DNA from: Methylocystis sp. ATCC 49242
Lineage (GTDB): Bacteria; Pseudomonadota; Alphaproteobacteria; Rhizobiales; Beijerinckiaceae
DNA: 64,000 nt
NCBI RefSeq assembly: GCF_000188155.2
Contig: NZ_KE124774.1
Location: 470,736-534,735, forward strand
Direction of reading: 5' to 3'
Both the position numbers and the translations under genes were made by a program. Shown here piece after piece: positions 9,242 through 18,046 of the stretch. Within the stretch, counting starts at the first letter, position 1. Each line of letters starts with the position of its first letter. The notes below the pieces were generated by a model, which was given only the letters and a program-made list of their open reading frames with translations, had not been told where the DNA came from and did not search any database.

Positions 9242-9344
9242 CCCCGAAGCGCATGTCTTTTCCGGCGGGGCAATTAACAAGCTCGACGAAGGGCTTCGCC
9301 CATTTCACCCCGAAGCGCATGTCTTTTCCGGCGGGGCAATTAAC
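9242..9344. repeat. Two 37-bp identical direct repeats upstream of nsrR
   Basis: A 37-bp unit occurs at 9242-9278 and again, base for base, at 9308-9344, separated by 29 bp (66-bp period). Each unit begins CCCCG and contains CGGGG near its end, so each could form a hairpin around the core AAGCGCATGTCTTTTC. The second copy ends 12 bp before the nsrR start codon. The copies could be a regulatory tandem (for example NsrR self-regulation through the AAG-x3-CAT core), or members of a genome-wide intergenic repeat. With only two copies and no cas genes they are not a CRISPR array. Confidence 0.85.
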
Positions 9345-9356
9345 TGAAAGTCTTCC

Positions 9357-9809
9357 ATGCGTCTGACAACACACAGCGATCTGGCGTTTCGAACGCTTAT
9401 TTTTCTGGGCGTGGCCGGGGAACGCGGAGCGACGATCCCTGAAATTTCCTCGGCATTCGGCGCCTCGGAACATCATTTGCGCAAGGTGGCGTTCGAGCTT
9501 GTGAAGCTCGAACTCATAAGGGCGACCCGCGGGCGAAATGGCGGATTGGCTCTCAACATCTCGCCTGCGCAGGTGACGATCGGCGAACTTTTGCGCAAAC
9601 TCGAGCCGGAATTTGCGGAGTCGGAATGCCTGGGGGCGGGGCAGAAGGGCTGCGTCATCTTCGGCGCATGCGGGCTCCAGCGTGTTTTCAACGAATCTCT
9701 CGGCGCGCTTTTCGGCGTGCTGGATCGCTATACGCTCGCGGATGTGCTGGATTCATCGCAGGGCGTTGCGGCGAGGCTCGGGATCGAGCCTCGGCCGCCC
9801 TTGATGTGA
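9357..9809 (+). CDS. nsrR: NsrR, Rrf2-family nitric-oxide-sensing repressor
   Basis: Cytoplasmic DNA-binding [4Fe-4S] protein of 150 residues. The start MRLTTHSDLAFRTLIFL is the winged-helix N-terminus typical of NsrR, with the HTH in residues 28-50 and a wing GRNGGLAL. Cluster ligands expected for NsrR are all present: C91-x7-C99-x5-C105 and Asp8, the aspartate ligand known from characterised NsrR proteins, which separates it from IscR and RirA. In the family, NO destroys the cluster and releases DNA, inducing NO detoxification genes. Its neighbour on the other strand is the haemoglobin-reductase operon, whose promoter carries an NsrR-type box. Two direct repeats lie immediately upstream of its own start. 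Confidence 0.88.
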   Translation: MRLTTHSDLAFRTLIFLGVAGERGATIPEISSAFGASEHHLRKVAFELVKLELIRATRGRNGGLALNISPAQVTIGELLRKLEPEFAESECLGAGQKGCVIFGACGLQRVFNESLGALFGVLDRYTLADVLDSSQGVAARLGIEPRPPLM

Positions 9810-10096
9810 ATCGGCGACCGCAACAGCGCGGTCATCGTCAATCGTAACGCTATTCGGCGGCCGGGTTGGCCGCGAGGCGATCACGCTTGCGGACGCTCGC
9901 CGCAATTGCGGCAGACTCGCAGTTGAAGGGCGGAGAGCGCCCCGGAATGTAATCAGTCGCGCGCTCTTGCCCGGACCAAACGAGAGCCTGCGCGCGAACC
10001 CCCCCGCGCTCGTCTTGTCGCCGGCGTCCCATCGGCGTGCAAGAGGCCCGAGCCCGCAGCAAGGCGCAGCGCTCCGCCGCGAGCCGCCGGGAAAAA

Positions 10097-11278
10097 TCAA
10101 CCCGAGGCGGGCGCCTGTGCGTGAGCTTCCGACTCCTGCCAGTCGAAGGTGACGACCCGGCCATTCTCCACGGCGAGGGCAAGCCTGCCGCGTTTGAGCT
10201 CCAGCGCTTTTTCGCCGAAGATCGCGCGCCGCCAGCCCTTCAGCGCCTGAACGTCGGCGTTGTCGTCCGAGGCGATGGCTTCGAGGTCCTCGACAGTGGC
10301 GATCATTTTTGCGGCGACGCCGGTTTCTTCGGTCACCTGCCGCAAGAGCACCTTCAGCAGCTCGACCGTCGCGCCATTGGCGCCCCGGCGTTCGCGTTCG
10401 ATGCGCGGCATCGTCGCCGGATCACGGGCGAGGCCGCGTTCCACGGCCGCGACGATTTCCGCGCCGTTACGAGAGCGCTCCATGCCCTTGGGGAAGGAAC
10501 GCAGATTGGCGAGCGCTTCCTGTGTGCGGGGAGCGGCCTGCGCGATCTCGATCAGCATGTCGTCCTTGAGCACGCGGGAGCGCGGGACGTCGCGCGTCTG
10601 CGCCTCGTTCTCGCGCCAGGCGGCGAGCTCCATCAGCACGGCGAGGTCGCGTGGCTTGCGGGCGCGGTGGCGCAGCCGCTCCCAGGCGTTTTCCGGATGC
10701 TGTTCATAGGTCGCGGGCGAGGTGAGCGTCTGCATCTCGTCGGCGAGCCATTCCAGGCGATTCGAGCGCTCCAGCCGTTGTCGCAGCGTCGTGTAGATGT
10801 CGCGCAAATGCGTTACGTCTGCAATCGCATAGTCGATCTGCGCCGCCGACAGCGGACGGCGCGACCAGTCGGTGAAACGCGAGGACTTGTCGAGATTCGC
10901 GCGGGTGATCGCCTTGACGAGCTCGAGATAGGAGGCCTGTTCGCCGAAACCGCAGACCATCGCGGCCACCTGCGTGTCGAAAAGCGGCGCGGGAATGAGG
11001 CGCGCGAGCCGCCAGATGATCTCGAGATCCTGGCGGGCGGCGTGAAACACCTTGACGACGTCCGCATTCGCCATCAGGCTGAAAAATGGCGTAAGATCAA
11101 TACCTTCCGACAGGGCGTCGATCGCGACGGCTTCCTCGGGCGACGCGATCTGGATGACGCAGACCTTGGGCCAGAAGGTGGTCTCGCGGAGGAATTCCGT
11201 GTCGACGGTTACGAAAGGATGTCGGGAGAAGCGGTCGCAGACCGCCGCAAGCTCGTCAGTGGCTGTCAAGAGGCTCAT
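10097..11278 (-). CDS. rnd: Ribonuclease D
   Basis: 3'-5' exoribonuclease that trims tRNA and other stable RNA 3' ends, 393 residues, normal for the family. DEDD exonuclease motifs are visible: DTEFLRE (motif I, about residue 26), [10 protein letters not shown] (motif II) and YAIADVTHL (motif III). The C-terminal half holds an HRDC domain (about residues 215-290). Start is ATG at 11278 on the reverse strand, directly before [13 protein letters not shown]. The gene stands alone between the nsrR region and the YbjQ gene. In related genomes I recall it near ppx, which would make the NO module at 7.7-9.8 kb an insertion; that is inference. Confidence 0.95.
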   Translation of the reverse strand: MSLLTATDELAAVCDRFSRHPFVTVDTEFLRETTFWPKVCVIQIASPEEAVAIDALSEGIDLTPFFSLMANADVVKVFHAARQDLEIIWRLARLIPAPLFDTQVAAMVCGFGEQASYLELVKAITRANLDKSSRFTDWSRRPLSAAQIDYAIADVTHLRDIYTTLRQRLERSNRLEWLADEMQTLTSPATYEQHPENAWERLRHRARKPRDLAVLMELAAWRENEAQTRDVPRSRVLKDDMLIEIAQAAPRTQEALANLRSFPKGMERSRNGAEIVAAVERGLARDPATMPRIERERRGANGATVELLKVLLRQVTEETGVAAKMIATVEDLEAIASDDNADVQALKGWRRAIFGEKALELKRGRLALAVENGRVVTFDWQESEAHAQAPASG

Positions 11279-11324
11279 GAGCCAATTCTAGTTGATTTTG
11301 CGATCAGTCTGAAGTCCAAACCTT

Positions 11325-11651
11325 TCATACTGACGCACGTTCCACAATCACAGCGGTTCCATAGGCCAGAACTTCGGTCACGCCGTCCATGATATCGTTC
11401 GCGTCGTAGCGCATGCCGATGATGGCGTTGGCGCCGGCGTCGGCCGCATGCGCGCACATGTGGTCGAACGCTTCCTGCCGCGTCGCCTCGGCGAGATTGA
11501 CGTAGACAGACAGTTTGCCGCCGAAGATCGTCTGGATGCCGCCGAAGAAATTTCCCACCACGGAGCGGGAACGAACGGTGACGCCGCGAACGAGACCCAG
11601 ATGGCGCACAACGCGGTAGCCTGCAATTTCATTCGTGGTGGAGACGATCAT
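11325..11651 (-). CDS. YbjQ / UPF0145 family protein
   Basis: Small cytoplasmic protein of 108 residues that matches the whole YbjQ-like family, sometimes called a heavy-metal-binding domain. Conserved stretches are the start MIVSTTNEIAGYRVVRHLGLV, GVTVRSRSVV and the pattern AAxAGANAIIGMRYD, here ADAGANAIIGMRYD. The family forms pentamers and its role is unknown. It sits upstream of rnd on the same strand with a 46-bp gap, so co-transcription is possible. Nothing in the sequence fixes a function. Confidence 0.85.
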   Translation of the reverse strand: MIVSTTNEIAGYRVVRHLGLVRGVTVRSRSVVGNFFGGIQTIFGGKLSVYVNLAEATRQEAFDHMCAHAADAGANAIIGMRYDANDIMDGVTEVLAYGTAVIVERASV

Positions 11652-11801
11652 GAAGCACTCCGTGAAAAAGCGAATCGGCTCCCGATTCTAGCTCATCCGG
11701 AGCCGTGCGCCTGCCTGAAACGGCTGATAATTCATGTTGCAGGCGGCGCCCAAACGAGTAGCATGGCCAAGCCACTCTTCATCAGGGAGCTGTTCCGGCG
11801 C

Positions 11802-12746
11802 ATGTCCGCTCAAACTTTCAACGCCGCCCGCCCGGCGACGCGGCCTCTTTCGCTTTTCGTCCTTTTCGCAACGGTTGTTGCGGCCGGTTCCCCGGCCATG
11901 GCCGCCCATAAAGGCGGCGTCAGCGCCGGCTGGAAGCTTTGTCGCTCGGCGAATGCTGACGAGCGCATCGCGGGCTGCACCCAGGTCATTGGCGAAATCG
12001 CCAAGGAATCCAAGCACAATCAGCTCGCCGCCTATGTCAATCGCGCCAGCGCCTATCAGGCCAAGGGCGACTACGAACATGCGATCGAGGACTTCGGCAA
12101 GGCGCTGGAGGTCGACGCAAAGGCCGCCGCCGTGATGTTGGCGCGCGGCGCCGTCCACCATGCGAAAGGCGACCTCGACAAGGCCATCGCCGATTATGAT
12201 CAGGCGATTGCGGCGGACAAGAAGAACGCCGCCGCATATCTGGCGCGCGCCTCGGCATGGCGCGCCAAGGGCGACGCCGAAAAGATGCTGGCGGACCTGG
12301 AAGAGGCCGTGAAGCTTGACAAGAAATCGGCCGCCCCGCTTACGGCGCTCGGCGCCCATCACCACGCCAAGGGCGAGCATGATCGCGCAATTGAGGATTT
12401 CTCGCAGGCGATAAAGCGCGAGCCGAAAAACGCGCAGGCCTATAACGGGCGGGGCGCCTGTTACTACGCCAAGGCCGAATATGACAAGGCGATCGCGGAT
12501 TTCGATCAGGCGCTGAAGCTCGACGGCAAATATGTGAGCGCCCTGGTCAATCGCGCCAACGCATGGCGCGGCAAGAAGGAGTTCGAGCGCGCCAAGGCTG
12601 ATTACGAGGCCGCGCTGGGCGTCAAGCCCGATCTTGCCGCGGCGAAGAAGGGGGCCGACGACATGGCGAAAATCATCGCCAAAAAAGCGGCCGGAACATC
12701 AGCTCCGGCCGACGCCGCGCCCAAGGCCGAGCACGAGCACGACTGA
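11802..12746 (+). CDS. Exported tetratricopeptide-repeat protein
   Basis: About 314 residues. A Sec-type signal peptide (hydrophobic LSLFVLFATVVAAG, cleavage near SPAMAA) is followed by six or so TPR units, each with the pattern of about 34 residues containing AKGDYEHAIEDFGKALEVD-like helices (repeats visible at about residues 75-280). A Lys/Ala-rich tail ends in a His/Glu cluster. TPR arrays bind proteins; the protein probably works in the periplasm as a scaffold. The start is uncertain: ATG 11802 gives a compact signal peptide, whereas ATG 11763 adds 13 residues with no better ribosome site. It converges on the Bcp gene, ending 24 bp from it. Confidence 0.75.
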   Translation: MSAQTFNAARPATRPLSLFVLFATVVAAGSPAMAAHKGGVSAGWKLCRSANADERIAGCTQVIGEIAKESKHNQLAAYVNRASAYQAKGDYEHAIEDFGKALEVDAKAAAVMLARGAVHHAKGDLDKAIADYDQAIAADKKNAAAYLARASAWRAKGDAEKMLADLEEAVKLDKKSAAPLTALGAHHHAKGEHDRAIEDFSQAIKREPKNAQAYNGRGACYYAKAEYDKAIADFDQALKLDGKYVSALVNRANAWRGKKEFERAKADYEAALGVKPDLAAAKKGADDMAKIIAKKAAGTSAPADAAPKAEHEHD

Positions 12747-12769
12747 TTCCCGCTCGGGCGGTCGGCGCT

Positions 12770-13264
12770 TTACAGCGCCTTGGCCGCCTCCAGCACTTCC
12801 TCCGCGTGGCCGGGCGCCTTCACCTTGCGCCAGATTTTCGCGATCTTGCCCTTCTCGTCGATGAGGAAGGTGGAGCGTTCGACGCCCATATATTTGCGGC
12901 CATACATGCTTTTTTCGACCCACACGCCATAGGCCGAGAGGATTTCCTTGCTCTCGTCGGAGGCGAGCGGGAGTTCTAGCTCGTATTTCGTCCGAAATTT
13001 GTCGTGGCTCTTTACGGAATCCGGCGACATGCCGACGACGGCCGTCTTGGCCCTGCCGAATTTGTCGAGCAGCGCGTTGAATTCGATCGCCTCCTTGGTG
13101 CAGCCGGAGGTGTCGTCCTTTGGGTAGAAATAGAGCGCGACCTTCTTGCCCTTGAGCGCCGCGAGCGACAGCGTCTCGCCGCCCGCGCCTGGAAGCTCGA
13201 ACGGGGGGGCGGCGTCGCCTTCTTTCAATCCTGTTACGGCCGAGCTTGCCGTTTTCGTCGCCAT
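12770..13264 (-). CDS. bcp: Peroxiredoxin, Bcp/PrxQ type
   Basis: Thiol peroxidase of 164 residues that reduces H2O2 and organic peroxides. The thioredoxin fold is recognised by FYPKDDTSGCTKEA, with peroxidatic Cys C55. The resolving Cys that many Bcp proteins carry five residues later is absent (Ile instead), and there is no other Cys, so this looks like a 1-Cys form needing an external thiol. Start at 13264 is supported by a GGAAGG ribosome site. Upstream in-frame codons would add seven residues. It has no obvious operon partner. Confidence 0.92.
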   Translation of the reverse strand: MATKTASSAVTGLKEGDAAPPFELPGAGGETLSLAALKGKKVALYFYPKDDTSGCTKEAIEFNALLDKFGRAKTAVVGMSPDSVKSHDKFRTKYELELPLASDESKEILSAYGVWVEKSMYGRKYMGVERSTFLIDEKGKIAKIWRKVKAPGHAEEVLEAAKAL

Positions 13265-13494
13265 GGCGCCTTCCTTTCGTCGCATCCGCCATTAAATTCG
13301 GACCAAAGAATGCAGAGTAGGCGCCAGCAAGCAAGCCCTTACGCGCGTCATGAACGCCGAGGGCTGATTTTTGGAGTGGCGTCCCTGTCGAGCCTGATGC
13401 AGCATTGCAACTGCGACGGCTCCGAGAGCGAGGATATTTGACCGACAGCACTGAGCGCGACGACCGCGAGGATGAGGCAGGAGCGCTGGCGCGC

Positions 13495-16400
13495 ATGCCG
13501 AGATTCGCCGTGCGCGCTCCCTCGCGCCGGCTGCGGCGGGTGGCAACCGGCCTCGGTCTCGGCGCGTTGCTGTTGCTGTGTGTTTCCGTCGGCGCCTTTT
13601 TCCTGCTCCTGTCGCGCGGGCCGCTGACCTTCTCCTGGCTCGCGCCGAAAATCGTCGAATCGCTCGATGAGCTTGCGGGTGGGCGATATGATTTTCAGCT
13701 CGCCGGCGCAGCAATCGCCAATACGGACCACGGGCCGACGCTTTCGGTGGACGGCCTCGTGGTCAAGACCGACGGCCGTGCGATCCTCGCGGCTCCTCGG
13801 GCGGAGCTTTCGCTCGATCTCGCCTCGCTCCTTGTCGGGCGCATACAGCCGCGCCGTCTCGAAGTGCTGGACCTCGACCTGCGTCTTTCGGTCCAGGCCG
13901 ATGGGGCTATCGCCGTTTCTGCAGGCGCCGACCCGCTCGCCACGACCAAACCGGCGGTCGCGCCGACCGAGAACGCCGCCTCGCCGGCCGTGGCGCCCGC
14001 CGCGCGCGTGGCGCTGTTGCGCGCCGCTGCGGGAGCTTTGCGCGGCCTGATGGATCTTGCGACGAGCCCCACGAGTCCGATCGGCGCGCTGGATCGTCTC
14101 GGCGTCCTTCACGGTCGCCTCGTCATCGACGACCGCACGCTGGATCGCGTCATCCAATACAACGACGTGACGCTCAGCCTCGACAAGGGCGTGAGCAGCA
14201 TGCGCTTCAGTCTCGCGGCCTCGGGGCCGTCGCGCCGCTGGGCGGCGACGGCGGTGGCGAAGGGCGCGCCGGGGCAGCGCCGTGATTTTCTGGCGCAATT
14301 GCATGATCTTTCGATCGACGAAGCGGCGCTGATCGGCGGCTTCCGCACCACGCGATTCGACACCGACGCGCCGATGTCGCTCAATTTGGGTTTCGCCCTG
14401 TCGCCGGACGACCGCATAATCGAGGCCGCCGGCCATGTGGAGGTCGGTCATGGATTTTTCCGGCTGGAGGAGCCGGACCACGAGCCAGTGATGATCGACC
14501 GGCTGGCGCTCACTGCCTCCTGGGACGAGGAGGGGCGCAAGGTCGTGCTGTCGCCGATCGAGTTCGCCGCGGGCGGCTTCGACATGTCGATTGCGGGCGA
14601 GGCGGCGGCGCCGGCCGACGTTCCCGCCGGCGCCGATCCCGGCGCCGACGCCTGGACAATTGCGCTGCGCCTCAATCGACCGACGGTCGTTGCGCCCGAG
14701 CGCGCCGGGGAGAAAATCGTCAAGATCGAAAAAGGCTCGCTCGCGGCTCGGCTGATGAACGGGCAGGGCCGCGTTCTCATCGACAAATTCGCTTTCTCGG
14801 GGCCGGAGGTGAATGTCGGCGTTACCGGCGCGCTTTCATTCCGCGACGAGATGCGCGTCGCCTATCAGCTCGATGTCGAGGACACGCAAATCCGGGCGCT
14901 GGCGCGCCTGTGGCCCACGCATGTCACTCCGCCGGTGCGCGCCTGGTTCGTCGATCATGTGCCGACAGGCATGCTGAAGCGCGCGAGATGCGCAGGCGAA
15001 TTCGACAATGCGGCGTTGACCGCCATGCGTTACGAGCGGCCGCCGCCGGACGACTCCGTGCTGGCCGAAGGCGAGATCGTCAACGCTTCCGTCGTCGATG
15101 TTCTGCCGGGGCTGTCTCCCTTCACGGGGATTTCCGGGCGCCTCCGTGTCACCGGCCGGACGGCGTCGTTCACCGCGAGCTCCGGCGCGCTTGAAACCGC
15201 GCCGGGGCGTCGCCTTGCGCTGTCGGAGGGGCGCTTTTCCGTCGCCGACAACGCCATCCGTCCGACCCCAGCGGTCGTCGAGGTTCATGTGGCGGGAAGC
15301 GTCGAATCGGCTGCCGATCTGCTGCGACTGCCCGCCATATCGTCACATGCGAGTCTGCCCATCGATCCCGGCGCGCTCAAGGGACAGGTCGAGGGGCGGG
15401 TGCGGGTGGATTTCGAGATCGGCGACAATGCGCGCGACGATCACACGACGTTCCAGATCGACGCGACGACCTCCAATCTCATGATCGACCGGATCATCGG
15501 CAAGGATAGGCTCGAGGGCGGCTCGCTACGTGTATTCGCCGACCGGGCAGGCCTGCGCGTCAACGGATCGGGCCGGATATTCGGCGCGCCCGCGACGATC
15601 GACCTGCGCCGCGCCTTTGGCGAGAAGGGGCCGGCGCAGGCTCAGGTGACGCTGACCTTCGACGAAGCGGCGCGCCAGCGCGCCGGCTATGTGATCGCCG
15701 GGATCAGCGGCCCCGTGTCGGCGACGATCCGAACGCCTCTGCCCATCGAGGATCTCGACACCCAGATCGAACTGGACCTCACACGCACGACTTTCGACAA
15801 TCCCGTTCCGGGAGTGGTGAAGCCCGCGGGCAAGCCCGCCAAAGCCTCCTTCATGCTCGTGAAGCGCGGGGAGGGGGTTGCGCTGGAGAAATTCGATTTC
15901 GACGCGGGGCCGACGCAGGCGCAAGGCGTCATCGAACTCAACCGGGACGGCGCTTTCCGCTCCGCGAAACTCGCGCCGCTTCGGCTGTCGTCGGGCGACG
16001 ATATGCGCGTCGATATCCAGCGCAGCGGTGAAGTGGTAAAAATCGTCGCGCGTGGCTCGAATTTCGACGCGCGTCCGATGCTGCTTTCGATGATCCGAAC
16101 CGGCGGCGAGCGTGGCGCCGCCGCCGCCAAGGCGACGAGTTCTTTCGACGAAGTCGACGTCGACTTCAAGTCGCCGATCGTCACCGGTCACAACAAGCAG
16201 ATTCTTTCCAACGTCGATCTGAAGATAGAACGGCGCAAGGGCGTGCTGCGAGGTCTGTCGCTGACCGGCAATTTCGGTCGGGAGCAATTGGCCGTTTCGC
16301 TGGGCCGCAACCAGAACAATGCGCAACAGGCCGAAATATCGACGAATGACGGCGGTTCGTTTCTGTCCTTCCTCGACGTGTATCGCAAGATGGATAGCGG

Positions 16401-16938
16401 CGTGCTCAACGCCAGCGTGCAACTCGGCCAGAACCGCGCTGACGGAACGCTGCGCATTCGCGACTTCTATGTGAAGGGAGAGCCGACCATGCGCCAGCTC
16501 ATGGCGCAGGGCGGAAATGCGCGCGCGGACGATCGCGGGGTTATGCGGTTCGATCCCGAACTGGTGCGCATCGGTCGGCTGCAGTCCGCCTTCTCCTGGG
16601 CGGGCGGCCGCCTGTCAGTGCGCGAGGGCGTGATGTCGGGTCCCGAGATCGGCCTGACATTCGACGGCTTTATCGACTTCCCGCGCGACCGCATCGATCT
16701 CTCGGGCTCCTATGTGCCGGCTTACGCGCTCAACAGTCTTCTGTCGAACATCCCTGTGCTCGGTGTCGTCATCACCGGCGGGCAGCATGAAGGGATTTTC
16801 GCGCTCAATTATCGCGTGACGGGCGCGCTGTCGTCGCCGGTGGTGAATGTGAATCCGCTCTCGGCAATCGCGCCGGGGCTGATGCGCAAGATCATGGGCG
16901 TGCTCGATGGGACGGCGAGGATGCCGGAGACGAGGTAG
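13495..16938 (+). CDS. Large AsmA/YhdP-like envelope protein (DUF3971 type)
   Basis: Very large protein (about 1,147 residues) with one N-terminal membrane anchor (GLGALLLLCVSVGAFFLLL, about residues 20-40) and a long periplasmic part rich in beta-strands. The middle resembles DUF3971 (around VTPPVRAWFVDHVPTGMLKRA). The C-terminal region resembles the AsmA-like C-terminal domain (FDGFIDFPRDRIDLSGSYVP, then PVLGVVITGGQHEG). Such proteins form bridge-like grooves that move phospholipid to the outer membrane. ATG 13495 is used; a TTG at 13438 with a GAGGA site would add 19 residues and is also plausible. The family assignment is good; the lipid-transfer role is inferred from YhdP/TamB-type relatives. 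Confidence 0.8.
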   Translation: MPRFAVRAPSRRLRRVATGLGLGALLLLCVSVGAFFLLLSRGPLTFSWLAPKIVESLDELAGGRYDFQLAGAAIANTDHGPTLSVDGLVVKTDGRAILAAPRAELSLDLASLLVGRIQPRRLEVLDLDLRLSVQADGAIAVSAGADPLATTKPAVAPTENAASPAVAPAARVALLRAAAGALRGLMDLATSPTSPIGALDRLGVLHGRLVIDDRTLDRVIQYNDVTLSLDKGVSSMRFSLAASGPSRRWAATAVAKGAPGQRRDFLAQLHDLSIDEAALIGGFRTTRFDTDAPMSLNLGFALSPDDRIIEAAGHVEVGHGFFRLEEPDHEPVMIDRLALTASWDEEGRKVVLSPIEFAAGGFDMSIAGEAAAPADVPAGADPGADAWTIALRLNRPTVVAPERAGEKIVKIEKGSLAARLMNGQGRVLIDKFAFSGPEVNVGVTGALSFRDEMRVAYQLDVEDTQIRALARLWPTHVTPPVRAWFVDHVPTGMLKRARCAGEFDNAALTAMRYERPPPDDSVLAEGEIVNASVVDVLPGLSPFTGISGRLRVTGRTASFTASSGALETAPGRRLALSEGRFSVADNAIRPTPAVVEVHVAGSVESAADLLRLPAISSHASLPIDPGALKGQVEGRVRVDFEIGDNARDDHTTFQIDATTSNLMIDRIIGKDRLEGGSLRVFADRAGLRVNGSGRIFGAPATIDLRRAFGEKGPAQAQVTLTFDEAARQRAGYVIAGISGPVSATIRTPLPIEDLDTQIELDLTRTTFDNPVPGVVKPAGKPAKASFMLVKRGEGVALEKFDFDAGPTQAQGVIELNRDGAFRSAKLAPLRLSSGDDMRVDIQRSGEVVKIVARGSNFDARPMLLSMIRTGGERGAAAAKATSSFDEVDVDFKSPIVTGHNKQILSNVDLKIERRKGVLRGLSLTGNFGREQLAVSLGRNQNNAQQAEISTNDGGSFLSFLDVYRKMDSGVLNASVQLGQNRADGTLRIRDFYVKGEPTMRQLMAQGGNARADDRGVMRFDPELVRIGRLQSAFSWAGGRLSVREGVMSGPEIGLTFDGFIDFPRDRIDLSGSYVPAYALNSLLSNIPVLGVVITGGQHEGIFALNYRVTGALSSPVVNVNPLSAIAPGLMRKIMGVLDGTARMPETR

Positions 16939-17114
16939 TTTTGGGCTGTTTGCGTGTTCTGCACTAACCTAACTTCGCTGTTCCCGAGAAAGGGGAGGTT
17001 CGGATGAAATGAGCCTCTAACAGCTTGACGATAAATAATGTTTCCGTTAGCCGTAATTAAGGAGCGGGGGTCGTTACGATGACGTCTTTGTGCCGCAGGA
17101 AGCATTCGAAGTAA

Positions 17115-18011
17115 ATGTCGTCGCATAGCCGAATGCTTGCAAGATTTCTTCCGGCAATCGGTCTTTTGACTTCTATTCCGCCAGCGTTTTCGCAGTCTCC
17201 GAGCGATATTTTTCAGGGACCGGTTAATGGCCGGACAGAAGCTCCGAAATCAAAGCCACGTCTCGAGATTTATAATTGGCTTTACGGATCGTCACGTCGG
17301 GCTTGGTACGAATGGTTGACCGTGACGGCTTCGCTGAATTCCTCTCTCGATGAGTCCGGTTTTCGCTCCCGTGTGATGGGAGCCGTCGGCGGTTACGCAA
17401 TTGATATTCCTGGAAGCGAAGCGGAAATCTTGTCCGCCTCGGGATATGAGCAAAATGATATCCTGCCGTTGATGGGAACCGTCGGTAAACTTTACGGGAT
17501 GAACGCTTTTGGCGGCTTTCAGTTTGGCTATACCTACCAACACGACAGGGGGAAGCTCAGTGGATTTGTCGGTATGGCTGTTGTCAAAGATTGGGCGAAT
17601 TCCTCCAATTTGATAGCGTCGACGATAAGGCACTCGGTTGACGCGGCGACATTTAATGTAAGCCGTCTGGGTGTCCTCGGGAGTCTTGAAGGAGAGTTTT
17701 ATCCAACAGATCAGACGATGATTTCAGGGTGGGCTATATATACGCCGGCTTATAATTGGGGTTACTTCGAGGCGAGGGCTGGAGTGCTTGTTCCTTTTCG
17801 GAACCTTCTTCCACGATCTCTGGCGGAGAATGCTTACATTGGCCCTCACGTAGCCCTTAGCATGACAGATGGCGTAAGACAGCCAATGTTTGGCGCTCAT
17901 CTGAGCGGGCTAAATATAGGGAATATCCATCTCAATTACACCGTAGGTTACGCCCGTGAGTTTGCAGGAAGCGGCGTGTATTCAATTCTCGAAACAACAC
18001 TCCAATTCTAG
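17115..18011 (+). CDS. Predicted outer-membrane beta-barrel protein, possibly BcsS-like
   Basis: 298 residues beginning with a Sec signal peptide (cleavage near AFSQ, residue 27) and ending in a strand with terminal Phe (SILETTLQF), the usual signal for outer-membrane assembly. The interior has repeated Gly/aromatic amphipathic strands (FGGFQFGYTYQ, YEWLTVTASLNSS, NWGYFEARAGVLVP). The layout recalls the BcsS family linked to cellulose export, but I cannot confirm that, and no cellulose genes are near. The gene is clearly richer in A and T than its neighbours and uses codons such as TTT, ATA and TAT freely, which suggests acquisition. It stands alone between the AsmA-like gene and tyrS. Confidence 0.6.
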   Translation: MSSHSRMLARFLPAIGLLTSIPPAFSQSPSDIFQGPVNGRTEAPKSKPRLEIYNWLYGSSRRAWYEWLTVTASLNSSLDESGFRSRVMGAVGGYAIDIPGSEAEILSASGYEQNDILPLMGTVGKLYGMNAFGGFQFGYTYQHDRGKLSGFVGMAVVKDWANSSNLIASTIRHSVDAATFNVSRLGVLGSLEGEFYPTDQTMISGWAIYTPAYNWGYFEARAGVLVPFRNLLPRSLAENAYIGPHVALSMTDGVRQPMFGAHLSGLNIGNIHLNYTVGYAREFAGSGVYSILETTLQF

Positions 18012-18046
18012 TACTCGGACGCAAAACGTCTCAGAGTCCTCTCAAA

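Noticed and set aside
9242-9344. Possible mini-CRISPR (37-bp repeats with a 29-bp spacer)
   Set aside because: Only two copies, no further units, no cas genes in 64 kb, and the repeats sit in a promoter region.
16809-17126. Reverse open frame between the AsmA-like gene and the outer-membrane protein gene
   Set aside because: No family resemblance or ribosome site, and it overlaps the C-terminal coding region of the AsmA-like gene.
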